Assembly (NCBI GenBank): GCA_043738625.1
Contig: JAYUFR010000058.1
Location: 1 to 6,883, forward strand
Length of the DNA stretch: 6,883 nt
Source of the DNA: JANYCD01 sp043738625
Lineage (GTDB): Bacteria; Pseudomonadota; Gammaproteobacteria; Burkholderiales; Rhodocyclaceae
Direction: 5' to 3'
Shown here piece after piece: positions 1-5,263 of the stretch. The notes under the pieces are model-generated. The model saw nothing but the letters and a program-made list of their open reading frames with translations. It had not been told where the DNA came from and ran no database searches. The position numbers and the translations under genes were made by a program. How positions within the stretch are numbered: position 1 is the first letter of the stretch; each line of letters opens with the position of its first letter.

Positions 1-135
1 CTCCGACTGGAGGGCTTCCTTGTAATGGGCGCGCCGCACCTGCCAGATTCCCGCAGCGATGAACAGCATGAACAAGGCAACGCCGAGCGAAACCAGCCAG
101 GGATTGATTCGTCTTAAGAATGTGTCAATCGGCAT
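1..135 (-). CDS. SURF1-family cytochrome oxidase assembly protein (N-terminal fragment)
   Basis: Only the first 45 codons lie in the window; the gene continues past the left edge. The visible protein has a short basic N-terminus (R8, R9), a membrane segment at about residues 13-30, and then G29-x-W31-Q32-x-x-R35 with K39. This matches the N-terminal 'GxWQxxR' signature of SURF1/Shy1 proteins. SURF1 is an inner-membrane protein involved in heme a insertion into oxidase subunit I. The start is fixed: an in-frame TGA sits three codons upstream of the ATG and no alternative start lies between. I see no good Shine-Dalgarno sequence. The gene points the same way as coxC but is cut off from it by a strong hairpin and an opposing gene, so it probably has its own promoter in the 92-bp divergent gap. 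The family call is strong because sequence and context agree, though most of the protein is unseen. Confidence 0.85.
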   Translation of the reverse strand, partial: MPIDTFLRRINPWLVSLGVALFMLFIAAGIWQVRRAHYKEALQSE

Positions 136-227
136 TGAAAATCACGCGTTATGCGCTTTAGAAAAGCACCATTGCGACTATCGGTCGGGTAAGATCATTC
201 GAACATTCCGGCCAGGATCACGCAATC
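136..227. promoter_or_regulatory. Divergent intergenic region between SURF1 and the DUF2909 gene
   Basis: These 92 bp separate two divergently transcribed genes, so promoters for both are expected here; this is inferred from orientation. On the plus strand a TTGAAA hexamer (135-140) resembles a -35 box, but at the usual spacing only a poor -10 (TTTAGA-like) follows. No convincing promoter can be named for the minus strand. An AGGA at 214-217 gives the DUF2909 gene a plausible ribosome binding site. Confidence 0.35.
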
Positions 228-422
228 ATGCGCATCATCGTCATCATATTTCTACTTTTCATACTCGGCAGCCTTGCTTCGGCGCTCTACTTTCTCTATC
301 ACGACCGCAGCCAGAGCACGCGCACGATCAAGGCGCTGACCTTACGCGTCGGTCTTTCAATCGGGTTGTTTGTGCTGTTGATGGCGGGCTATCGCTTCGG
401 ATTTATCGGCAGTCATCTTTGA
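228..422 (+). CDS. Twin-transmembrane protein, DUF2909 family
   Basis: This 64-aa protein is almost entirely two hydrophobic helices, about residues 2-24 and 38-58. They are joined by a polar, basic loop containing H-D-R-S and several Arg/Lys residues. The length, two-helix layout and position (antiparallel, between coxC and SURF1) fit the DUF2909 twin-transmembrane family found in betaproteobacterial cox loci. Its biochemical function is not known; a role in oxidase assembly or stability is only inferred from the neighbourhood. The ATG at 228 is preceded by AGGA at 214-217, about 10 nt away. The gene converges on coxC, with a hairpin between them. A longer overlapping frame from 59 covers the same DNA but runs antisense through SURF1 and has no membrane pattern. 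Confidence 0.82.
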   Translation: MRIIVIIFLLFILGSLASALYFLYHDRSQSTRTIKALTLRVGLSIGLFVLLMAGYRFGFIGSHL

Positions 423-431
423 TCACTTAAA

Positions 432-464
432 AGCGATAACGCCGCACAAGGCGGCGTTATCGCT
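432..464 (-). terminator. Strong hairpin terminator between convergent coxC and DUF2909 genes
   Basis: The arms 432-445 and 451-464 are a perfect 14-bp inverted repeat (AGCGATAACGCCGC and its complement) around a 5-nt loop. Read on the minus strand, downstream of coxC, the stem is followed by a short run of U (positions 432-429 are A on the plus strand). This suits an intrinsic terminator for the cox operon. On the plus strand the trailing tract is poorer, but the hairpin could still protect or end the DUF2909 transcript, which stops only 9 bp before it. A second, weaker inverted repeat (474-479 with 492-497, 6 bp, 12-nt loop) lies between this hairpin and the coxC stop. Confidence 0.8.
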
Positions 465-508
465 AGGTCTTGGCCGCGAAAGAATGATCTGTCGCGGTCA
501 GGCCGGGA

Positions 509-1360
509 TCAAAGCCAATAAACCAGCACGAACAACAACAGCCAAACCACGTCAACAAAGTGCCAGTACCACGCCACCGCTTCGAAGGCAAAGTGGTGAT
601 CCGGTTTGAAGTGCCCCGACATGACACGAAACAGAATCACCAACAGCATGGTGGCGCCGAGGGTGACATGGAAACCATGGAAGCCGGTCAGCATAAAGAA
701 GGTTGAGCCGTAGACACCGGTGGTCAACTTGAGGTTGAAATGAGAATACGCTTCTGTATATTCCTGAACTTGCAAATAAAGGAAGGTTGCGCCAAGCAGA
801 ATGGTCAGGATGAGCCCGATCGTCAACTGGGTGCGTTTGTTCTTGAGCAGCCCCCAGTGCGCCCAGGTCAGGGTGGCGCCGGAACTCAGCAGCAACAGCG
901 TATTGATGGCGGGAATGCCCCACGCCGCCATCTGCGGAACCTTGCCCTCGAAGGCCGGTCCGGCGCTCGGCCACATATCGTTGAAATGCGGATAGAGCAT
1001 GCCAAGGTTGTCGGCGCTGGCCAGATCCGGAACAGATAAATTGCGCACGTAAAAGAGGACGCCGAAAAAAGCGGCGAAGAACATGACTTCGGAAAAAATG
1101 AACCAGCTCATGCCCCAGCGAAAAGAACCATCCACCAGCTTGCTGTATTTGTCGCCCTCGGATTCGCGAATCACCGTGCCGAACCAGCCGAACAGCATGT
1201 AGACCAATACACAAAAACCGGCCGCAACTGAATAAGGTCCGGCGGCGACCTTGTTGACCCACATCACTGCACCGGCCCCCATCAGCGCCAATGCCAGAGA
1301 ACCGATAATGGGCCAATGGGATGGCTGGGGAACGAAGTAACGGCTTGCCTGCTGACTCAT
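509..1360 (-). CDS. coxC: Cytochrome c oxidase subunit III
   Basis: This 283-aa integral membrane subunit completes the three-subunit core of the aa3/caa3 oxidase and is thought to stabilise proton uptake and catalytic lifetime. It is full length for the seven-helix bacterial form. Family landmarks are an N-terminal S-H-W-P (14-17), the S-W-F-I-F-S-E-V-M-F-F helix with the conserved acidic E91, the F-H-G-F-H-V segment (227-232), and the C-terminal W-Y-W-H-F-V-D-V-V-W-L helix ending in Y-W. I chose the ATG at 1360 because a GGAG ribosome binding site lies about 7 nt upstream. A TTG at 1372 in the same frame would add four residues but would swallow that site. It is the last gene of the cox operon, 39 bp after ctaG, and is followed by a hairpin terminator. 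Confidence 0.97.
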   Translation of the reverse strand: MSQQASRYFVPQPSHWPIIGSLALALMGAGAVMWVNKVAAGPYSVAAGFCVLVYMLFGWFGTVIRESEGDKYSKLVDGSFRWGMSWFIFSEVMFFAAFFGVLFYVRNLSVPDLASADNLGMLYPHFNDMWPSAGPAFEGKVPQMAAWGIPAINTLLLLSSGATLTWAHWGLLKNKRTQLTIGLILTILLGATFLYLQVQEYTEAYSHFNLKLTTGVYGSTFFMLTGFHGFHVTLGATMLLVILFRVMSGHFKPDHHFAFEAVAWYWHFVDVVWLLLFVLVYWL

Positions 1361-1399
1361 GGGAATCTCCAATGACAGTATCTATCCAACTACCTAAAC

Positions 1400-1969
1400 T
1401 TAAGTGCCTGCTGCGCCGACTGCCTGCAATCCTTCAGTGCTTGCAGCCCGATTGCCGTCCACCTCGAAGAAAGTGTAAGACAAGGTGATTGTATTCACGT
1501 CTTTTGGCAGCTTGCCGTCCACCATGAACACCACCGGCATGCGCCGCTTTTCGTTCGCATTCAGGGTTTGACGGGTAAAACAAAAGCACTCGATTTTCTT
1601 GAAGTACTGGGCCGCAAATGCCGGACCGTAACTGGCAATGGCTTGCCCGCTGACCGCGTAATTCCTGTCATTGCTGACTTCAAACAACGCCTGAGTCAAT
1701 TCTCCTGGATGCACCTTGAGACTCGATTGCAAAGAACGAAAATGCCAAGGCAGTTGGTGGGTATTGGTATCAAACTCTACAGTTACCAATCGGGAGTGAT
1801 CGATCTGCGTATTTGTCACCTGGTCGGCCGCGGCAATATTGTTGACTCCGGTGAGATTGCACATCACCTTGTAGAAAGGCACCAGACCGAAACCAAAAAA
1901 GAACATGACCACCGCCACAAAAGCCAGCAGCTTGCCCAAGGTGCGGCGATTCTCTTGGCCGGAACTCAT
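1400..1969 (-). CDS. ctaG: Cytochrome c oxidase copper chaperone CtaG/Cox11
   Basis: This 189-aa protein delivers copper to the CuB site of oxidase subunit I. It has a short cytoplasmic tail, one membrane helix (about 13-33) and a periplasmic Cox11 domain. The copper-binding C-F-C-F motif is present (C128, C130), as is the conserved Cys just after the helix (C37, in K-V-M-C-N-L-T). The P-W-H-F and G-K-L-P-K-D-V stretches are also typical of the family. The start at 1969 is supported by a 4-bp ATGA overlap with the stop of the preceding 39-aa gene, indicating translational coupling; the frame stays open further upstream but that part lies antiparallel to nothing useful and within coxA. Its place between coxA and coxC is the usual one. 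This is the Cox11 CtaG, not the unrelated Bacillus protein of the same name. Confidence 0.96.
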   Translation of the reverse strand: MSSGQENRRTLGKLLAFVAVVMFFFGFGLVPFYKVMCNLTGVNNIAAADQVTNTQIDHSRLVTVEFDTNTHQLPWHFRSLQSSLKVHPGELTQALFEVSNDRNYAVSGQAIASYGPAFAAQYFKKIECFCFTRQTLNANEKRRMPVVFMVDGKLPKDVNTITLSYTFFEVDGNRAASTEGLQAVGAAGT

Positions 1970-2085
1970 CCGAGCAGCCAATACCTTGCGAAAACGCCGA
2001 GGAATCCGACAAGCGCGATAGACGCCAGAATCAATCCTGTACGCAAATTGTGCTTGCGGAAAGTGCCGTTTTGCTCGGAGTTCAT
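1966..2085 (-). CDS. Cytochrome oxidase small assembly protein (39 aa)
   Basis: This 39-codon gene starts 27 bp after the coxA stop. The protein has a polar basic N-terminus (R10, K11, H12, R15) and then one hydrophobic helix, about residues 17-36, ending in R-Y-W-L-L-G. Very short single-helix proteins of this type, with the K-H-N-L-R-T-G-L start to the helix, sit between coxA and ctaG in many betaproteobacteria and are annotated as cytochrome oxidase small assembly proteins. The function is inferred from position only. Its TGA overlaps the ctaG ATG as ATGA, so the two are probably translated together. A GAG lies about 10 nt upstream of the ATG and an AGG is too close to it, so the ribosome binding site is weak. 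Confidence 0.8.
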   Translation of the reverse strand: MNSEQNGTFRKHNLRTGLILASIALVGFLGVFARYWLLG

Positions 2086-2112
2086 GCCTGAATATCTCGC
2101 AGTCGTCACCGT

Positions 2113-3693
2113 TTACTTGATAACCGGGGGTACTTCGAACGTGTGGTGGGGAGCGGGGGACGGCACTGTCCATTCAAGTCCAGGTGCATCGCCCCACGCA
2201 TTGGCCTCGGCTTTTTTGCCACCCTTGATGGTTTTGATCACGATATACAAGAATAGAAGTTGCGACAAACCGAAACCGAACGCGCCAAGCGAAGAAATCC
2301 GGTTGAAGTCCGCAAACTGCAACGCGTAATCGGGGATGCGGCGCGGCATGCCGGCCAGACCGAGAAAGTGCTGCACGAAGAACGTCATATTGAAGAAGAT
2401 CAGGGAAAGCCAGAAGTGCCACTTGCCGAGGGTTTCGTCGTACATATGCCCTGTCCATTTCGGTAGCCAATAATAGGCACCGGCATATGCCGAGAATAAC
2501 GCGCCTGCCACCATAACGTAGTGAAAATGGGCAACAACATAATAAGTGTCCTGGAGCTGTACGTCGACCGCAGTAATCGCCAGCACCAAGCCGCTGAAGC
2601 CGCCTAGTGTGAACAAAAACAAGAAGCCCAGTGCGAAGAGCATGGGCGTTTCGAAGGACAACGAGCCGCGCCACATTGTGGCCACCCAATTGAACACTTT
2701 CACACCGGTCGGCACCGCAATCAGCATGGTTGCGTACATGAAATACAACTGGCCGGTGAGCGGAATCCCGGTCACATACATGTGGTGCGCCCAGACGAAG
2801 AAGGAAATGATGGCGATCGAAGCAATGGCATAGACCATCGAAGCGTAACCGAAGATCGGCTTGCGCGAGAAAGCGGGAATCACTTCGGAAATCACGCCGA
2901 AGGCTGGCAAGGCGATGATATATACCTCGGGGTGACCGAAGAACCAGAAAATATGCTGGAACAACACTGGATCGCCACCACCTGCGGCACTAAAAAAACT
3001 GGTGCCAAAGTGACGGTCAGTGAGCAGCATGGTGACCGCTCCAGCCAGTACCGGCATTACCGCGATCAGCAGGTAGGCGGTAATCAGCCAAGTCCAGGAA
3101 AACAGCGGCATCTTCATCAGCGTCATACCGGGCGCGCGAAGATTGAGGATGGTGGTGATGATGTTGATGGAACCCATGATCGACGACATCCCCAGCAAGT
3201 GAATGCCGAAAATCGCCATATCCATTCCCATTCCCGACTGCACTGAAAGCGGCGGATATAGTGTCCATCCTGTCCCCGCAGCACCACCAGGTGCCAGCAG
3301 CGAACCCACCAGCATGGAACCGGCCACCGGCAGGATCCAGAAGCTCCAGTTGTTCATCCGCGCAAATGCCATGTCGGGCGCACCGATTTGCAGCGGGATC
3401 ATCCAGTTGGCGAAACCGACGAAGGCCGGCATGATCGCACCGAACACCATGATCAACGCATGCAGCGTGATCATCTGGTTGTAACGTTCGGGGGAAATGA
3501 ACTGCAAGCCGGGTTCGAACAGTTCCGCCCGGATCACCATGGACATGGCCCCGCCCACCATGAACATGATGAAGCTAAACCACAAATACATCGTACCGAT
3601 GTCCTTGTGGTTGGTGGTGGTGATCCAGCGCATCAACCCCGAAGGTTGATATTGATCGTGGTCAGCTGCGTGATGATCATGTACTGCTTCCAT
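2113..3693 (-). CDS. coxA: Cytochrome c oxidase subunit I, heme-copper A1 type
   Basis: This is the catalytic, proton-pumping subunit, which reduces oxygen to water at a heme a3-CuB centre. At 526 aa with about twelve membrane helices it is full length. All key residues are visible: heme a ligands H78 and H391, heme a3 ligand H389, and CuB ligands H254, H303 and H304. Y258 sits in H-P-E-V-Y and forms the His-Tyr cross-link in this family. D107 is at the D-channel entrance, E256 at its end, and K332 in the K channel. E256 in the HPEVY context marks the A1 class. The start at 3693 has a strong AGGAGA site about 6 nt upstream. The N-terminus holds a short His/Asp-rich stretch (H5, H7, H8, H12) before the first helix. 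It is second in the operon, 71 bp after coxB. Confidence 0.98.
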   Translation of the reverse strand: MEAVHDHHAADHDQYQPSGLMRWITTTNHKDIGTMYLWFSFIMFMVGGAMSMVIRAELFEPGLQFISPERYNQMITLHALIMVFGAIMPAFVGFANWMIPLQIGAPDMAFARMNNWSFWILPVAGSMLVGSLLAPGGAAGTGWTLYPPLSVQSGMGMDMAIFGIHLLGMSSIMGSINIITTILNLRAPGMTLMKMPLFSWTWLITAYLLIAVMPVLAGAVTMLLTDRHFGTSFFSAAGGGDPVLFQHIFWFFGHPEVYIIALPAFGVISEVIPAFSRKPIFGYASMVYAIASIAIISFFVWAHHMYVTGIPLTGQLYFMYATMLIAVPTGVKVFNWVATMWRGSLSFETPMLFALGFLFLFTLGGFSGLVLAITAVDVQLQDTYYVVAHFHYVMVAGALFSAYAGAYYWLPKWTGHMYDETLGKWHFWLSLIFFNMTFFVQHFLGLAGMPRRIPDYALQFADFNRISSLGAFGFGLSQLLFLYIVIKTIKGGKKAEANAWGDAPGLEWTVPSPAPHHTFEVPPVIK

Positions 3694-3727
3694 CGTATCT
3701 CTCCTGAACTCCGTCGAATCCTGTCAG

Positions 3728-3757
3728 CCAACCAAGCCGTTACGCGGCCGGGGTTGG
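3728..3757 (-). repeat. Hairpin in the coxB-coxA spacer
   Basis: The 71-bp spacer contains an outer perfect 6-bp pair (CCAACC 3728-3733 with GGTTGG 3752-3757). It encloses an inner 4-bp pair (GCCG 3736-3739 with CGGC 3745-3748) around a 5-nt loop, with a small asymmetric internal loop between them. In the mRNA it begins 7 nt after the coxB stop and no U-tract follows, so it is unlikely to be a simple terminator. It could be a stability or processing hairpin that adjusts coxB and coxA expression; that role is inference. Confidence 0.45.
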
Positions 3758-3764
3758 AATTCTG

Positions 3765-4895
3765 TTACTTGCGGGCAGCCTTGATTTCAGCGGGCTGAAT
3801 CAGATCACCTGTCTTGTTGCCCCAGGCGTTGCGCTCGTAGGTAATCACAGCAGCGATATCGGTATCGGACAACTGGCCGCCGAACGCAGCCATTGCTGTA
3901 CCCGTCTTTCCATTGAGCACGCGGTTGATGTGATCAGCCTTGGGGCCAATTGCAATCTTCGAACCATCCAGTGCCGGGAATGCGCCGGGGATCCCCTTGC
4001 CGGTGGCTTGATGGCAAGCGACGCAATTGGTCGTATAAACCTTTTCGCCGTAGGCCTTCATGTCGTCCAGCGTCCACACCTTGTTGGGGTCGCCCATCGC
4101 AGCGGCCATTTTCTTTTTCTGCCCATCCACCCAGGCGGCGTATTTTTCAGCGGAAACCACTTCGACCACGATCGGCATGAAACCGTGATCCTTGCCGCAC
4201 AGCTCAGAGCACTGGCCGCGATAAGTGCCTTCCTTCTCGGCCTTGAACGCAGCATCGCGGATAAAGCCCGGCACTGCATCCTGCTTGATACCGAACTCCT
4301 GCATGGACCACGCATGGATGACGTCGTTGGCCGTGGTGAGGATGCGTACTTTCTTGTTAACCGGAACAACCACCGGATTATCAACTTCGAGGAGGTAATG
4401 CTCACCCTTGGGTTCTTTGCCCTCGATCTGATCGCGCGGGGTCGCTAACACGCTCATGAAATGAACGCCTTCACCGTCACCCTTGAGATAATCGTAGCCC
4501 CATTTCCACTGATAGCCGGTCGCCTTGATGGTGATATCGGGCTCCGAGGTATCGCGCAAGTCCAGCAGAGCCTTGGTCGCCGGAACAGCCATGACGACCA
4601 GAATCACGAAAGGAACCGCGATCCACGCGATTTCCACGGCAAGGTTCTCATGGAAACTCGCCGCCTTGTGGCCCTTGGACTTGCGATGGGCATACAACGA
4701 ATATCCCAGAACCCCAAAAACGCCGATGAAAATCACCAGGCAGATCAGCGTCATGAAATTATGTAACTCGTAGGCCACAAAACCGGCGTGCGACACTGGG
4801 GGCGACAGGTTGAGCTGCCAAGCGGCGGAAGCTGTTCCGGGCAAAAGCATCAAACCAAGCACTGTTGCGCTCAACCACCTAACTAGTGTGTTCAT
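3765..4895 (-). CDS. coxB: Cytochrome c oxidase subunit II with fused C-terminal cytochrome c domain
   Basis: This 376-aa subunit accepts electrons at the periplasmic face and passes them through the binuclear CuA centre to heme a. In order, it has a signal peptide (about 1-24, A-S-A before the likely cleavage), two membrane helices (about 45-68 and 87-107) and a cupredoxin domain. All CuA ligands are present: H194, C229, E231, C233, H237 and M240. The aromatic patch Q-W-K-W-G-Y (129-134) is the usual electron entry site. A class I cytochrome c domain follows from about residue 280, with heme motif C291-x-x-C294-H295 and a probable axial M335. The oxidase is therefore caa3-like. I chose the ATG at 4895, with a GAGGGTG site upstream; the open frame reaches back to 5042, but those 49 residues lack a signal-peptide pattern and cover the upstream repeats. 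It is first in the operon. Confidence 0.97.
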   Translation of the reverse strand: MNTLVRWLSATVLGLMLLPGTASAAWQLNLSPPVSHAGFVAYELHNFMTLICLVIFIGVFGVLGYSLYAHRKSKGHKAASFHENLAVEIAWIAVPFVILVVMAVPATKALLDLRDTSEPDITIKATGYQWKWGYDYLKGDGEGVHFMSVLATPRDQIEGKEPKGEHYLLEVDNPVVVPVNKKVRILTTANDVIHAWSMQEFGIKQDAVPGFIRDAAFKAEKEGTYRGQCSELCGKDHGFMPIVVEVVSAEKYAAWVDGQKKKMAAAMGDPNKVWTLDDMKAYGEKVYTTNCVACHQATGKGIPGAFPALDGSKIAIGPKADHINRVLNGKTGTAMAAFGGQLSDTDIAAVITYERNAWGNKTGDLIQPAEIKAARK

Positions 4896-5002
4896 GGTGA
4901 CTTTCACCCTCAATCCTCCAATCAAAATCAATCGCCCGCACGCCCGACCACAGCAATACCCTGCAAGTAGTACCTGACTTGTTGGCAGGAAAACCCTTTT
5001 GG

Positions 5003-5052
5003 TGTCACGCGAATTGTGGCAACGGTCAACCGTTACCCTCAAACCGTTACCC
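5003..5052. repeat. Cluster of operator-like repeats upstream of coxB
   Basis: Three overlapping elements are visible. First, an imperfect palindrome, TGTCAC (5003-5008), 7-nt spacer, GTGGCA (5016-5021). Second, a perfect palindrome, AACGGT (5021-5026), CA, ACCGTT (5029-5034). Third, an 11-bp direct repeat, AACCGTTACCC, at 5028-5038 and again at 5042-5052, 14 bp apart. Together they place three copies of an AACCGTT-like half-site in two orientations within 30 bp, about 125-160 bp ahead of the coxB start. This looks like a regulator binding region, but I do not recognise the regulator. Confidence 0.45.
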
Positions 5053-5158
5053 CTTTCGCCTTGACGCGCAGTCTCAGCTTCTGTTCGGGCGGAAAACGAT
5101 TTGCCACGATCCGAAGCACCACCACTTTATTCCGATGCACTGCGGCAATTAGTCACGA

Positions 5159-5187
5159 ATTATTTCAGGCTTTGGCTGCCTGCGCAA
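5159..5187 (-). promoter_or_regulatory. Possible sigma70-type promoter for the cox operon
   Basis: On the minus strand a TTGCGC (5187-5182) is followed after exactly 17 bp by AATAAT (5164-5159), which matches the -10 consensus at five of six positions; the -35 box is poor. A 5-bp inverted repeat (CAGGC 5166-5170 with GCCTG 5178-5182) fills the spacer. If real, transcription would start near 5152 and give a leader of about 255 nt that includes the repeats at 5003-5052. The match is weak and could be chance. Confidence 0.25.
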
Positions 5188-5263
5188 CCCTGTTTCAGTT
5201 CTGTATGCGCCCATTTCCGAATAAAAAAGCTCTTTTTGCCGACAATTGAAAGCAAAGTATCGG

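Larger units (their letters stand above)
4896..5263 (-). promoter_or_regulatory. Leader and promoter region of the cox operon
   Basis: This 368-bp stretch between mpl and coxB has no convincing gene on either strand. It should hold the cox promoter because coxB is the first gene of the group. It contains a possible sigma70-type promoter (5159-5187) and a cluster of inverted and direct repeats (5003-5052), listed separately. Near the mpl end there is an A/T-rich run (5221-5238) but no clear terminator, so read-through from mpl cannot be excluded. Confidence 0.55.

Noticed and set aside
59..430. Plus-strand open frame of 123 codons spanning the SURF1 start and the DUF2909 gene.
   Set aside because: It runs antisense through SURF1 and out of frame through the two-helix protein; the 64-aa frame has the membrane pattern and the better start.
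552..1316. Minus-strand open frame of 254 codons in another frame of coxC.
   Set aside because: It is an arginine-rich out-of-frame translation inside an unambiguous coxC and lacks membrane or domain features.
1361..1372. Alternative TTG start for coxC, adding four residues.
   Set aside because: The added codons contain the GGAG ribosome binding site that serves the ATG at 1360, and subunit III proteins of this group begin with M-S-Q-like sequences.
1568..2329. Plus-strand open frame of 253 codons antisense to ctaG, the small assembly gene and the end of coxA.
   Set aside because: It lies entirely opposite well-supported genes, has no recognisable domain or ribosome binding site, and its length follows from codon bias on the other strand.
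4896..5042. Upstream extension of coxB by 49 residues.
   Set aside because: The extension would bury the clear signal peptide starting at the ATG at 4895 and cover the regulatory repeats.
5223..5263. Possible intrinsic terminator after mpl: a 6-bp stem with one G-U pair (5239-5263) and a U-run at 5228-5223.
   Set aside because: The stem is weak with a 13-nt loop, and the U-run is 10 nt away rather than directly after it.
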